Source: Thiobacillus denitrificans ATCC 25259 (GTDB lineage Bacteria; Pseudomonadota; Gammaproteobacteria; Burkholderiales; Thiobacillaceae). From it: a stretch of DNA of 64,000 nucleotides. Location: contig NC_007404.1 in the NCBI RefSeq assembly GCF_000012745.1, positions 496,001-560,000 of the forward strand, given 5' to 3'. Below the pieces are notes generated by a model that saw nothing but the letters and a program-made list of their open reading frames with translations, was not told the origin of the DNA and did not search any database. Each line of letters begins with the position of its first letter. Positions within the stretch are counted from its first letter, which is position 1. Shown piece after piece: positions 1-8,947 of the stretch. The translations under genes were made by a program, and so were the position numbers.

Positions 1-71
1 GTCACGGCCAGCGTGAGTTCGAAACGGTTGGGGATGTTGTCAATGCAATCATCGACGGTGATGCGGGCCAT
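1..71 (-). CDS. rpoZ: RNA polymerase omega subunit, 5' part only
   Basis: The reverse strand reads [20 protein letters not shown] and then runs off the window edge. This is the conserved N-terminus of the omega subunit, which binds the beta' subunit and helps assemble RNA polymerase. An AGGAG ribosome-binding site lies just upstream of the ATG. The gene follows gmk by 24 bases on the same strand, the usual gmk-rpoZ arrangement of proteobacteria, so the two are almost certainly cotranscribed. Only about 23 codons are visible; the rest lies outside the window. Confidence 0.93.
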
Positions 72-95
72 GGGGATACTCCTGCTTCGGGCGTT

Positions 96-725
96 TCAAA
101 TGCGTCGGAATTCCCCGAAAAGGGCGGCGTGGCGTTTCAGCTGGCGCTGCGCTTCGAGGCGAATGCTGCGGGTGATCGCGACCAGATCCTGGAGGGCGTG
201 GTCGAAGTCATCGTTGACGATTATATAGTCGAACGCCTCGGCATGAGCGACGTCGTGCGCCGCCGCGGCGAGCCGGCGCTCGATGATTTCCGGGCTGTCC
301 TGGCCGCGTCCGGTCAGGCGCGTGCGCAAGGCGCTGAAGGTCGGCGGCAGGATGAATATCGACGTCGATTGCGGGAAGTGCCGCTTGACCTGCTCGGCGC
401 CCTGCCAGTCGATCTCCAGCAGAAGGTCGCGCCCGGCGTCGAGTTCCTGCCCGATGCGGCCCCGGGAGGTGCCGTAGAAGTTGCCGTACACCTCGGCGTG
501 TTCGAGAAATTCGCCGTCGGCCAGCATTTTCTCGAAGGTGTCGCGCGCGACGAAGTGGTAGTCGCGGCCGTCGCTCTCGCCCGGACGCGGGGCGCGCGTG
601 GTGTGGGAAACGGACAGGCGGATCGCCGGGTCGCTCTTCAGCAGCGCCTTGACGAGGCTGGTCTTGCCGGCGCCGGAGGGGGCGCTGACGATGTAAAGAA
701 CACCAGGGCTGGCGGGGGGGGTCAT
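96..725 (-). CDS. gmk: Guanylate kinase
   Basis: Converts GMP and ATP to GDP and ADP in guanine nucleotide synthesis and recycling. The 209-residue product has the P-loop APSGAGKT at residues 15-22, the GMP-binding segment [20 protein letters not shown], and the lid and C-terminal helices of the family at normal length (about 205 residues). I chose the ATG at 725 because GGAG sits five bases upstream; an upstream TTG at 749 in the same frame would add eight residues but overlaps yicC. It lies between yicC and rpoZ, a widely conserved order. Confidence 0.96.
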   Translation of the reverse strand: MTPPASPGVLYIVSAPSGAGKTSLVKALLKSDPAIRLSVSHTTRAPRPGESDGRDYHFVARDTFEKMLADGEFLEHAEVYGNFYGTSRGRIGQELDAGRDLLLEIDWQGAEQVKRHFPQSTSIFILPPTFSALRTRLTGRGQDSPEIIERRLAAAAHDVAHAEAFDYIIVNDDFDHALQDLVAITRSIRLEAQRQLKRHAALFGEFRRI

Positions 726-741
726 GGTTGCTCCGGATCGC

Positions 742-1608
742 TCATTCAATATTCTGCACCTGCTCGCGCATCTGCTCGATCAGCACCTTGAGTTCGAGCG
801 AGGTGCGCGAGGTCTCGACCGCGACCGACTTCGAGCCGAGCGTGTTCGCTTCGCGATGCAATTCCTGCATCAGGAAGTCGAGGCGCTTGCCGACCGCGCC
901 GGACTGATCGAGCACGCGCCTCACCTCGGTGAAGTGGGTAGCCAGGCGCGACACTTCCTCGTCGACGTCGACCTTCTGGGCGGCGAGCGCCACTTCCTGG
1001 GCGAGCCGCTCGTGGCCGGCCTCGCCGAGGGCCTCGCGCAGGCGCTCGCCGAGTTTCTCGCGCTGGGCTGCGGCAAGAACGGGCAGCAGCGGCTTCAGGA
1101 CGGCGACCTGCGCCTCGGCGGCATCGAGGCGATCGAGGATGTGCTGCCGCAGCTTGGCGCCTTCGCGGCGCCGGCTTTCCACGAGTTCGTCGAGGGCTGC
1201 GCGAAACCCGGCGAGCGCTGCCTCGTCGAGCGTCGCCTGCGATACCACGGCGTTTTGCATCGCCCCCGGCCAGCGCAGCACTTCGTTGACGCTCAAGGGG
1301 GCGGCGCCGGGGAGCCGCTCGAGCACGTCGTCCTGCCAACGCACCAGCCGCTCAAGAATGGCCGGATTCAGGCCGTTATCGGGCGGGGCGGCGGACAGGT
1401 GCGCCAGGCCGATCCTGCACTCGACCTTGCCCCGCGCCAGGCGCTGCTGAAGCAGTTCACGCAGCTGCGTTTCGAGCGGACGGAACTCATCGGCGAGGCG
1501 GAAGTGCAGTTCGAGATAACGTTGGTTGACGCTTCGCAGCTCGACATTGACGCTCGCATGGTCGACATTGAAGCTGTGGGCGGCGAACCCGGTCATGCTG
1601 GTGGTCAT
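742..1608 (-). CDS. yicC: YicC family endoribonuclease
   Basis: A 288-residue protein starting MTTSMTGFA, the hallmark N-terminus of the YicC family, with the family segment [13 protein letters not shown] and a C-terminal [16 protein letters not shown] helix (DUF1732 region). Members act as endoribonucleases, and E. coli YicC has been linked to small-RNA turnover. The stop codon is 16 bases from the gmk start, so the yicC-gmk-rpoZ run looks like one transcript. It is divergent from the kinase at 1701, with about 90 bases between them that must hold both promoters. Confidence 0.93.
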   Translation of the reverse strand: MTTSMTGFAAHSFNVDHASVNVELRSVNQRYLELHFRLADEFRPLETQLRELLQQRLARGKVECRIGLAHLSAAPPDNGLNPAILERLVRWQDDVLERLPGAAPLSVNEVLRWPGAMQNAVVSQATLDEAALAGFRAALDELVESRRREGAKLRQHILDRLDAAEAQVAVLKPLLPVLAAAQREKLGERLREALGEAGHERLAQEVALAAQKVDVDEEVSRLATHFTEVRRVLDQSGAVGKRLDFLMQELHREANTLGSKSVAVETSRTSLELKVLIEQMREQVQNIE

Positions 1609-1700
1609 GGATGCAGGCTTTGAAATTGTTGTGGGCGCGGTCCGGGAGCGGTTGTCTGCCGGGCCTGCCGGAGATTTGACGAGATAATAGACGTTCGACT

Positions 1701-2645
1701 ATGGCGACTCAACCTAACCAGGCTCTGCCCAACGGCTACCGTCTCAACGAATACACGATCATCCGCAAGATCGGCGGCGGCGGCTTCAGCATGGTCTACC
1801 TGGCGCGGGACGACGCCAACCAGTCGGTCGCGATCAAGGAGTACCTGCCGGGCGCGCTGGTGCTGCGCACCGAAGGCTCGGTCGTCGTGCAAGCGAGTTC
1901 GACCGAGAACAACAACATCTTCCGTCACGGCATGAAGTGTTTTTTCGAGGAAGGCCGTGCGCTCGCCCGTATCGATCATCCCAATGTCGTGCGCGTGGTC
2001 AACTTTTTCCGTGCCAACGACACGGTCTACATGGTCATGCGCTTCGAGCGCGGCAAGACGCTGCAGCAACATATCCAGGCCAACCGTGGCAGCATCCGTG
2101 AAAGCTTCATCCGGCGCGTGTTCGCGCAACTGCTCAACGGCTTGCGCGAGGTGCACACCCATAAGCTGCTGCATCTCGACCTCAAACCGTCCAACCTCTA
2201 TATCCGGCTCGACGGTTCGCCCGTGCTCATCGACTTCGGCGCGGCGCGGCAGACGCTGACGCAGGAGGAAAGCAAGCTGCAGCCGATGTATACACCGGGT
2301 TTCGCCGCGCCCGAGCAGTATCACAATCGTGAGCGCCTCGGGCCGTGGACCGATATCTACAGTGTCGGCGCGAGCCTGTACGCCTCGCTCGCGGGCTACC
2401 CGCCGCAGGCCGCTGACGCGCGTCTGCTCAACGACAAACTGGTGCCGGCCACGGTCAACTGGCGCGGCGCCTACTCGGACCAGCTCCTCGAGACGATCGA
2501 CAGCTGCCTCAAGCTCAACTACATGGAACGTCCGCAGAGCGTGTTTAGCCTGCAGAAGGTGCTGATGGACCGCAGCGCGATGATGCCGCCGCGCTCGTCC
2601 CTGCTTTCCAGCCTCAGGCGCCAGTTGAACCGCGAATTGTTCTAA
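1701..2645 (+). CDS. Eukaryotic-like serine/threonine protein kinase
   Basis: A soluble 314-residue kinase with essentially only the catalytic domain. Visible elements are the glycine loop IGGGGFSMVY (24-33), catalytic lysine K46 in VAIKEYLPG, the catalytic loop HLDLKPSN (Asp160) and the DFG motif IDFGAAR (Asp178), followed by the APEQ segment. All residues needed for phosphotransfer are present. There is no transmembrane helix, PASTA or FHA domain. The PP2C phosphatase starts 10 bases downstream, so the two probably form an opposed kinase/phosphatase module. Substrates are unknown. Confidence 0.92.
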   Translation: MATQPNQALPNGYRLNEYTIIRKIGGGGFSMVYLARDDANQSVAIKEYLPGALVLRTEGSVVVQASSTENNNIFRHGMKCFFEEGRALARIDHPNVVRVVNFFRANDTVYMVMRFERGKTLQQHIQANRGSIRESFIRRVFAQLLNGLREVHTHKLLHLDLKPSNLYIRLDGSPVLIDFGAARQTLTQEESKLQPMYTPGFAAPEQYHNRERLGPWTDIYSVGASLYASLAGYPPQAADARLLNDKLVPATVNWRGAYSDQLLETIDSCLKLNYMERPQSVFSLQKVLMDRSAMMPPRSSLLSSLRRQLNRELF

Positions 2646-2655
2646 AGTATCGGCC

Positions 2656-3564
2656 ATGAAATTCACGATCTACCAGGCTTCGCGTCAGGGCGGGCGCAAG
2701 AATAATCAAGACCGCGTCGCCTATTCCTACAGTCGCGATGCCCTGCTGATGGTCGTGGCCGACGGCATGGGCGGACACATGCACGGCGAAATCGCGGCGC
2801 AGATCGCGGTGCAGACGCTGACCGAGCAGTTCCAGAAGATGGCCAAGCCCCGGCTCGGCGATCCGCTGGCCTTCCTCGCCGACACGATCACGCGCGCGCA
2901 CTACGCGATCAACGATTACGCGGTCGAGCAGGACCTGCTCGAAATCCCCCATACGACGATCGTCGCGGCGATGATCCAGGACAATACGGCGTACTGGGCG
3001 CACGTCGGCGATTCGCGCCTCTATCTCTTCAGCGACGGCGACCTGATCGCGCGCACCGAGGATCACACCGCGGTCGCCCAGCTCGTGCGCGACGGCATCA
3101 TTAGCGAGGAAGAGGCCGGCCATCACCCCGAACGCAACAAGGTGTCGAATTGCCTGGGCGGCTACATGACGCCGCAGGTCGAATGCAACGCGCCGATCCC
3201 GCTGCACGACGCCGACACCATGCTGATCTGCACCGACGGCATATGGGGCATGATCAGCATTCCCGAAATCTCGGCGCTGCTGCATGCGTACACGCTCGAA
3301 GACGCGGTGCGCCACCTGATGGACCACGCGGAATTCCGTGGCGGCGAGCACGGCGACAACCTGAGTCTGATCGCGATGACCTGGGGCGAGGCGCGCCTGC
3401 CGAGCAAGGATTCAATCTCGACGCTGGCCTTGCCTGACGGCGGGGTCACGACGCAAATCAATGCCCTGCGTCCCTTGCCCGGTGCCGCGGTCGTCTCCGA
3501 CGACGAGATCGAGCGCGCGATCGCCGAGATCCAGCAGGCGATCCAGAAAATCTCCGGCAAATAG
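2656..3564 (+). CDS. PP2C-family serine/threonine protein phosphatase
   Basis: A 302-residue metal-dependent phosphatase. The PP2C metal ligands are visible: NNQDR (16-20), VADGMGGH (34-41), WAHVGDSRLYLF, EDHT, CTDGIWGM and the terminal GEHGDNLSLI motif. It should reverse phosphorylation by the kinase whose gene ends 10 bases upstream. About 60 C-terminal residues after the catalytic domain, ending in an amphipathic segment (DDEIERAIAEIQQAIQKI), have no obvious function. The next gene, rph, starts 72 bases later and has its own likely -10 element (TAGAAT near 3603). Confidence 0.93.
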   Translation: MKFTIYQASRQGGRKNNQDRVAYSYSRDALLMVVADGMGGHMHGEIAAQIAVQTLTEQFQKMAKPRLGDPLAFLADTITRAHYAINDYAVEQDLLEIPHTTIVAAMIQDNTAYWAHVGDSRLYLFSDGDLIARTEDHTAVAQLVRDGIISEEEAGHHPERNKVSNCLGGYMTPQVECNAPIPLHDADTMLICTDGIWGMISIPEISALLHAYTLEDAVRHLMDHAEFRGGEHGDNLSLIAMTWGEARLPSKDSISTLALPDGGVTTQINALRPLPGAAVVSDDEIERAIAEIQQAIQKISGK

Positions 3565-3636
3565 CACGCGCTGGGCCGCGATCTGGCGGCCTCGCCGCGC
3601 GGTAGAATCGGTGCTTTCGTTTCCGATTTCCGCCCC

Positions 3637-4371
3637 ATGTCCGAATTGACCGCCCGCCCCAGCGGCCGCGCGCCCGACGCGCTCCGTGCGCTGCGCTTCA
3701 CCCGTCGCTTCACCAAGCATGCCGAAGGCTCCGTGCTCGTCGCCATGGGCGATACCCAAGTCCTCTGCACGGCCAGCGTCGTCGACAAGGTCCCGCCGCA
3801 CAAGAAAGGCAGCGGCGAGGGCTGGGTCACCGCCGAATACGGCATGCTCCCGCGCTCGACCCACACGCGCAGTGATCGCGAGGCGGCGCGCGGCAAGCAG
3901 TCGGGGCGCACGCAGGAAATCCAGCGCCTGATCGGGCGCAGCCTGCGCGCGGTCGTCGACCTGAAGAAGCTCGGCGAGCGCACGCTGCACATCGACTGCG
4001 ACGTGCTGCAGGCCGACGGCGGCACGCGCTGCGCGAGCATTTGCGGCGCCTACGTCGCGGTCGCCGACGCGGTCTCCTGGCTCGTGCGCGAAGGGGCGCT
4101 CGTCGAAACGCCGCTCGTCGACAGCGTCGCCGCGGTCTCGGTCGGCGTCTACCAGGGGCAGCCCGTGCTCGATCTCGATTACCTCGAGGATTCCGCCTGT
4201 GACACCGACATGAACGTCGTCATGACCGGAAGCGGCGGCATCGTCGAGGTGCAGGGGACGGCCGAAGGCGTGGCGTTTTCGCGCACCACCCTCGAAGCCT
4301 TGCTCGACCTGGCCACGGCCGGCATCGCGCAGATCAGCGCGGAACAGGTCAGGACACTGGGGCAGCCATGA
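3637..4371 (+). CDS. rph: Ribonuclease PH
   Basis: A phosphorolytic 3'-5' exoribonuclease that trims tRNA 3' ends. The 244 residues match the family length and show its landmarks: [11 protein letters not shown] at the start, [23 protein letters not shown] for RNA and phosphate binding, [13 protein letters not shown], and the C-terminal EVQGTAEG. The ATG follows a short untranslated stretch with TAGAAT near 3603. The stop overlaps the rdgB start by four bases, so the two are translationally coupled. Confidence 0.96.
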   Translation: MSELTARPSGRAPDALRALRFTRRFTKHAEGSVLVAMGDTQVLCTASVVDKVPPHKKGSGEGWVTAEYGMLPRSTHTRSDREAARGKQSGRTQEIQRLIGRSLRAVVDLKKLGERTLHIDCDVLQADGGTRCASICGAYVAVADAVSWLVREGALVETPLVDSVAAVSVGVYQGQPVLDLDYLEDSACDTDMNVVMTGSGGIVEVQGTAEGVAFSRTTLEALLDLATAGIAQISAEQVRTLGQP

Positions 4372-4967
4372 GCAAGATCGTCATCGCGTCCGGCAATCCC
4401 GGCAAGCTGCGCGAAATCGCGCGCATCCTCGCGCCGCTCGAGATCGAAGCGGTGCCGCAGTCGGATTTCGACGTGCCGGACTGCCCCGAGCCGCATGTCA
4501 CCTTCGTCGAGAACTGTCTTGCCAAGGCGCGTCACGCGAGCAGGCACAGCGGCCTGCCGGCGCTCGCCGACGACTCCGGCATCTGCGTCGAGGCACTCGG
4601 CGGCGCGCCGGGCGTGTTCTCGGCGCGCTACGCCGGCGAGCCCAAGTCGGATGCGCGCAACAACGAGAAACTCATCGCCGACCTGAAGGGCAAGTCCAAT
4701 CGGCGCGCGCATTACACCTGCGTCATGGTCTACGTGCGGCATCCCGACGACCCTGAGCCGGTGATCGCCGAAGGCCGCTGGTACGGTGAGATCATCGACA
4801 CCCCGCGTGGCGAGAAGGGCTTCGGCTACGACCCGTATTTCCTTGTCCCAGAATTCGGCAAAACCGGCGCCGAGCTCGACGAGGACGTCAAGAATGCAGT
4901 CAGCCACCGCGGCCAGGCGCTGCGCGACCTCGTCGACAAGCTCAAGCGCCTGAAGCGGCTTGGCTGA
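4368..4967 (+). CDS. rdgB: RdgB/HAM1 non-canonical purine NTP pyrophosphatase
   Basis: Hydrolyses dITP, dXTP and ITP to monophosphates and so keeps deaminated purines out of nucleic acids. The 199 residues begin [14 protein letters not shown] (family signature S/T-x-N-x-x-K) and contain [13 protein letters not shown] with the catalytic acidic residues, GRWYGEI, and [19 protein letters not shown] followed by SHRGQAL. It overlaps rph by four bases and hemW by eight, a tight three-gene unit. Confidence 0.95.
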   Translation: MSKIVIASGNPGKLREIARILAPLEIEAVPQSDFDVPDCPEPHVTFVENCLAKARHASRHSGLPALADDSGICVEALGGAPGVFSARYAGEPKSDARNNEKLIADLKGKSNRRAHYTCVMVYVRHPDDPEPVIAEGRWYGEIIDTPRGEKGFGYDPYFLVPEFGKTGAELDEDVKNAVSHRGQALRDLVDKLKRLKRLG

Positions 4968-6138
4968 CGCCGTCGTTCGCGTCGCGGGGCGCGGGCTCAC
5001 GGTCCCGCCGCCGCTGTCGCTCTACATCCACCTGCCGTGGTGCGTGAAGAAGTGCCCGTATTGCGACTTCAATTCCCACGCCGCGGAAGGCATCCCCGAA
5101 GCTGCCTACGTCGACGCCTTGCGGGCCGACCTCGAGCACGCGCTGCCCGACATCTGGGGCCGCAAGATCCACACGGTGTTTTTCGGCGGCGGCACGCCGA
5201 GCCTGTTCTCGGCCGAGGGCATCGACCGGATTCTCGCCACAGTGCGCACGCTGACGCCACTGGTGCCCGGCGCGGAAATCACGCTCGAGGCGAATCCGGG
5301 CACCATCGAAGCGGCAAAGTTCGCCGGCTTTCGTGAGGCCGGAATTACGCGAGTCTCGCTGGGCATCCAGAGCTTCGATCCGCGCCATCTCAAGGCGCTC
5401 GGGCGCATCCACGACGGGACCGAGGCGCGCCGCGCAGCCGAGCTTGCGGCCACGCATTTCGATACTTTCAATCTCGACCTGATGTACGCGCTGCCCGGGC
5501 AGACGCTCGCCGAAGCGCTCGCCGATGTCGACGCGGCGCTCGCTTTTCAGCCGCCGCATCTGTCGGCCTATCACCTCACGCTCGAGCCCAACACGCCGTT
5601 CGGCCACGCCGCCCCGCCCAACCTGCCCGACGACGACCTCGCCGCCGACATGCAGCTCGCGATCGGGGCGCGGTTGATCGACGCCGGCATGCAGCACTAC
5701 GAAACCTCCGCGTATGCGAAGCCCGGCCACGCCGGTCGTCACAACCTCAACTACTGGCAGTTCGGCGACTACCTCGGGATCGGTGCCGGCGCGCATTCCA
5801 AGTTGAGCTTCCACGACCGCATCGTACGCCAGATGCGCACCAAGCATCCGCAGCAGTACATGACGGCCGTACACGGCGGCGCCCACGTCGCCGACACGCG
5901 CGCCCTCACGCGCAACGACCTGCCCTTCGAGTTCATGATGAACGCCTTGCGCCTCACCGAAGGCGTGCCGGCTGAGTTGTTCGAGTTGCGTACGGGGTTG
6001 CCGCTCAACGTATGTGCCGCCGCGCTCGCACAGGCGCGCGCGAAGGGCTTGCTCGGGGTCGAGCTCGGCCGCCTCGAGCCGACGCTGCAGGGTCAGCGCT
6101 TCCTCAACGACCTGCTGGAATTGTTTCTGCCCGCTTGA
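4960..6138 (+). CDS. hemW: HemW radical-SAM heme chaperone
   Basis: A 392-residue radical SAM protein of the HemN/HemW group. The CxxxCxxC cluster motif reads CVKKCPYCDFNSH, followed by VFFGGGTPSLF and ANPGTIE for SAM binding. The protein lacks the N-terminal extension of true coproporphyrinogen dehydrogenase HemN and has the HemW C-terminal region, so heme delivery is the better call. The start is a TTG overlapping the end of rdgB; I found no better downstream start before the conserved SLYIHLPWC segment. Older annotation would call it an HemN-like oxidase. Confidence 0.92.
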   Translation: MADAVVRVAGRGLTVPPPLSLYIHLPWCVKKCPYCDFNSHAAEGIPEAAYVDALRADLEHALPDIWGRKIHTVFFGGGTPSLFSAEGIDRILATVRTLTPLVPGAEITLEANPGTIEAAKFAGFREAGITRVSLGIQSFDPRHLKALGRIHDGTEARRAAELAATHFDTFNLDLMYALPGQTLAEALADVDAALAFQPPHLSAYHLTLEPNTPFGHAAPPNLPDDDLAADMQLAIGARLIDAGMQHYETSAYAKPGHAGRHNLNYWQFGDYLGIGAGAHSKLSFHDRIVRQMRTKHPQQYMTAVHGGAHVADTRALTRNDLPFEFMMNALRLTEGVPAELFELRTGLPLNVCAAALAQARAKGLLGVELGRLEPTLQGQRFLNDLLELFLPA

Positions 6139-6237
6139 CGCGCTTTCGCGGCCGCCTGCGACGTGATCCTGCCTTGGGGGGCGTCGCGCCGGCGCTGCGG
6201 ACATCGAGGCCGGGCAAAAGACGCGCCCCTGCCGCGG

Positions 6238-6267
6238 TTGTTATCCCGCGGTGCGGCGCGGTATGCT
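6238..6267 (+). promoter_or_regulatory. Candidate sigma-70 promoter for the dienelactone hydrolase gene
   Basis: TTGTTA (6238-6243) and TATGCT (6262-6267) are separated by 18 bases, about 50 bases upstream of the ATG at 6315. The -35 element sits between two CCGCGG arms that could form a small palindrome. Assigned by eye from consensus match only. Confidence 0.4.
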
Positions 6268-6314
6268 TTTCGTTCACTCAATCTGGCCGCCTGCGGTCAC
6301 CCCAGGAGATGCCC

Positions 6315-7097
6315 ATGAAAACTGCCCTTGCGTTGTCGCTGTTGATGTTCACGTCTTCCGCCCTCGCTGCCGTGATCGGCAAGGACATCAGCTACAAGGC
6401 CGGCGATACCGTGATGAAGGGATTTCTCGCCTATGACGACGCAGTCGCGGGCAAGCGTGCGGGCGTGCTCGTGGTGCCGGAATGGTGGGGCGCGAACGAC
6501 TACCCGAGAAAGCGTGCGCGCATGCTCGCCGAGGCGGGCTACGTCGCACTCGTCGTCGACATGTACGGCGAGGGCCAGGTCACCGACAATCCCAAGGATG
6601 CGGGCGCGCTCGCGGGTAACGTGAACAAGAATCCGCAGCTGGCCTACGCGCGCGTCGACGCCGCGCGCGAATTTCTCGACCGGCAGCCGCACGTCAAGAA
6701 AGGTGAAACCGCTGCCCTCGGCTACTGCTTCGGCGGCGGCGTCGTGCTCAACGTCGTGCGCGCGGGCATGCCGCTCAAGTCGGCCGTGAGCTACCACGGC
6801 GTGCTCGCGACCGACATCGCGGTGAAGCCGGGTGACATCGAGGCGAAGCTGCGTGTCTTCCATGGCGAAGCCGATCCGATCGTTCCGCCCGAGCAGGTCG
6901 AGGCGTTCAAGACCGAGATGGACAACGCCAAGGCCGACTACATGTTCGTCTCCTATCCCGGCGTCAAGCACACCTTCACCAACCGCGAGGCCGACAGCTA
7001 TGCCGCCCAGTTCGGCCTGCCGCTCAAGTACGACAACGCGGCGGACAAGGACTCGTGGATACGCACGCTCGAATTCCTCAAGGTGACCCTGCACTGA
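6315..7097 (+). CDS. Exported dienelactone hydrolase family protein
   Basis: An alpha/beta hydrolase of 260 residues. It starts with a classical signal peptide (MKTALALSLLMFTSSALA, cleavage likely after ALA), so it should act in the periplasm, unlike catabolic dienelactone hydrolases. The nucleophile is the Cys of GYCFGGG, the acid the Asp in GEADPIVPPEQ, and the histidine lies in GVKHTFTN. AGGAG six bases before the ATG at 6315 fixes the start. Its TGA overlaps the ATG of the next gene, so the two are coupled. The substrate cannot be read from sequence; lactone or ester hydrolysis is the family expectation. Confidence 0.88.
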   Translation: MKTALALSLLMFTSSALAAVIGKDISYKAGDTVMKGFLAYDDAVAGKRAGVLVVPEWWGANDYPRKRARMLAEAGYVALVVDMYGEGQVTDNPKDAGALAGNVNKNPQLAYARVDAAREFLDRQPHVKKGETAALGYCFGGGVVLNVVRAGMPLKSAVSYHGVLATDIAVKPGDIEAKLRVFHGEADPIVPPEQVEAFKTEMDNAKADYMFVSYPGVKHTFTNREADSYAAQFGLPLKYDNAADKDSWIRTLEFLKVTLH

Positions 7098-7744
7098 TGG
7101 CCGACGCCTGCGACCACGACGGCTGCCACACGCCGACGCGCGAAGGCGGCGTCGGCATCCCGCAGACCGGGGCTTTCGACCCGGTCGCGTTCGAGCGCGC
7201 GGTCAACGACATGCTCGCGGCGTGCGGCGTCGCCGCGGACTCGGTGCATACCGGGCGCACCGCGCAGCGGGTGCGCGAACTGTGGCAGAAGCGCCTGCTT
7301 GGCGGTTATGCCGTGACGCCCGCCGACGCACTCGGGGAAGGGTTTGCCGACGACCGCGACGACATGGTCGTGGTGCGCGGCATCGCGGTTCACGGGGTAT
7401 GTCCGCACCACCTCGTCCCGTTTCGCGGCGTCGCGCATGTCGCCTACGTCCCGGGCGGCCGCTTGCACGGCTTCGGGCGAATCGCGCGCATGGTCGACGC
7501 GATCGGCCACCGCTTCACCTACCAGGAGTGGATGACGCGCGACATCGCCGAAGCGCTGACGACGCACGGGCAGGCGCGCGGGGCGGCATGCATCATCGAA
7601 GCCGAGCAACTGTGCCTGCTGCTCGGCGAGGACCGGCGCGGCGACGAGCGCGTCGTCACCCAGGCATTCACCGGCTGCTTCCGCGACAGCGACCAGTTGC
7701 GCAACGAATTGCTGCGCGCGACGAGCCAGCGCGAAGTGCGCTGA
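7097..7744 (+). CDS. GTP cyclohydrolase I-like protein with altered active site
   Basis: A 215-residue protein of the FolE fold. The zinc ligands align as CPHH and the later Cys of EAEQLC, and the guanine-binding QE is present in TYQEWMTRDIAEAL. Several positions that are conserved in E. coli FolE differ: the SK pair after the zinc loop is GR here, the catalytic His two residues before the second zinc Cys is Gln, and the following KARG segment is LLGE. FolE makes dihydroneopterin triphosphate for folate; whether this copy does so is doubtful. The start ATG overlaps the upstream stop. It could be a specialised paralogue. Confidence 0.75.
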   Translation: MADACDHDGCHTPTREGGVGIPQTGAFDPVAFERAVNDMLAACGVAADSVHTGRTAQRVRELWQKRLLGGYAVTPADALGEGFADDRDDMVVVRGIAVHGVCPHHLVPFRGVAHVAYVPGGRLHGFGRIARMVDAIGHRFTYQEWMTRDIAEALTTHGQARGAACIIEAEQLCLLLGEDRRGDERVVTQAFTGCFRDSDQLRNELLRATSQREVR

Positions 7745-7784
7745 CAGCCGGCGACGCCGAACCGACCGCACGCCAGCGGTTTGC

Positions 7785-7812
7785 TTGACACATACCAACC
7801 GGTATGTATGAT
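7785..7812 (+). promoter_or_regulatory. Promoter with overlapping palindromic TetR operator
   Basis: TTGACA (7785-7790) and TATGAT (7807-7812) are spaced by 16 bases, a near-consensus sigma-70 promoter. Between them, ACATACC and GGTATGT form an 18-bp inverted repeat with a four-base centre (7790-7807), touching both promoter elements. This is the size and layout of a TetR-family operator and it sits directly before a tetR gene, so negative autoregulation is likely. The predicted transcription start falls at about 7819, where the likely start codon lies. Confidence 0.8.
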
Positions 7813-7818
7813 CAAGTC

Positions 7819-8445
7819 ATGCATGCCTCCGCCAAGACGCCCGACCTCACGCGCCAGACGCTGCTCGAAGCGGCCTTTGCCGAGATTCATCGCAACGGCT
7901 TCCAGGCTGCGTCGCTCGCGCAGATCCTCGGCGACACGGGGCTGACCAAGGGCGCGCTCTATCATCACTTCCCCGACAAGAAAGCCCTTGGCCTCGCGGT
8001 CGTCGACGAAGTGATCCGGCCGCACCTCGCGGCGATGATGTTCGCGCCGCTCGAGGAAACCGACCGGCCGCTCGAGGCGATGCAGGCCTTGCTTGCCGCG
8101 AAGGCGGCCGAGGACGACCCCGCGGTCGTTGCCTTGGGCTGTCCGCTCAACAACCTGATGCAGGAGATGAGCCCGGTCGACGAGGACTTCCGCCTGCGTC
8201 TGAATCGGGTGTTCGAAGCTTGGGTCGCGGTGCTCGCCGCAGCGCTCGGGCGCGGCCTCGGGGCAGGCCACGTGCGCGCCGACGTCGATCCCGCGGCCAC
8301 CGCATTTTTCATCGTGTCGGCGCTGGAAGGCTGCGTCGGCATGAGCAAGAACACGCAGTCGGTCGCGGCTTACCGCAACTGCCTCGGGCAGTTGGCCCAT
8401 TTCCTCGATACGCTGAAACCCGCGACCCATGCACCCGATCGCTGA
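7819..8445 (+). CDS. TetR/AcrR family transcriptional regulator
   Basis: A repressor of about 208 residues with the N-terminal helix-turn-helix (SLAQILGDTGLTKGALYHHF) and a TetR_C-like ligand domain containing GCPLNNL, a feature of the NemR/YcdC-like group that senses electrophiles or quinones. An in-frame ATG at 7804 lies inside the -10 region, so the ATG at 7819 is the only sensible start, and the mRNA may be leaderless. It probably controls itself and the next three genes, with which it overlaps or is closely spaced. The inducer is unknown. Confidence 0.88.
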   Translation: MHASAKTPDLTRQTLLEAAFAEIHRNGFQAASLAQILGDTGLTKGALYHHFPDKKALGLAVVDEVIRPHLAAMMFAPLEETDRPLEAMQALLAAKAAEDDPAVVALGCPLNNLMQEMSPVDEDFRLRLNRVFEAWVAVLAAALGRGLGAGHVRADVDPAATAFFIVSALEGCVGMSKNTQSVAAYRNCLGQLAHFLDTLKPATHAPDR

Positions 8446-8947
8446 ATCCATCAGTGGAAGCCGCTACGCCAGTCTGGCCGCAGCGGACGCGGGGACGCCG
8501 CTGGCCGCGCTCGAGCAGTTCTATGCCGCGTTCAACGCGCGCGACCTGGGCCTGATGGCGCGGAACTGGGCCCGGACCGACGACATCGCCCTCGACAATC
8601 CCCTGGGCGGCATCCGTCGCGGCTGGGCCGAGATCCAGCCGCTATACGAACGGCTGTTCTCCGGGCCGGCCCGGGTTTACGTGGAGTTTCATGACTACAC
8701 GTTGCACGCCGGCCCGGAGCTTTTCTATGCCGTGCGCCGCGGGCGCGGCCACTTTCGCTGCGGCGGTCACGAGATCGCCCTGGCGATCCGAACCAGCCGC
8801 GTGTTCCGCGATGCGGGCGACGGCTGGAAACAGGTGCATCATCACGGCTCGATCGAGGCTCCCGTGCTGCCCCGCTATCGGGCGGCGGTGCTGGGCGCGC
8901 AGTCCGGCCCCGGTGCGGTGAATGGAGGACGAAACGGTGAAGGATGA
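8429..8947 (+). CDS. NTF2-like / SnoaL-type domain protein
   Basis: A 172-residue protein with the alpha+beta cone fold pattern of NTF2-like proteins: LAALEQFYAAFNARDLGLMARNW, then DNPLGGIRRGWAEIQPLYERLF, then alternating strands ending in WKQVHHHGSIE. Family members are small enzymes (isomerases, hydrolases) or binding proteins. It has no signal peptide. It overlaps tetR by 17 bases and the next gene by about 11, so it belongs to the tetR operon. A specific reaction cannot be assigned. Confidence 0.75.
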   Translation: MHPIAESISGSRYASLAAADAGTPLAALEQFYAAFNARDLGLMARNWARTDDIALDNPLGGIRRGWAEIQPLYERLFSGPARVYVEFHDYTLHAGPELFYAVRRGRGHFRCGGHEIALAIRTSRVFRDAGDGWKQVHHHGSIEAPVLPRYRAAVLGAQSGPGAVNGGRNGEG

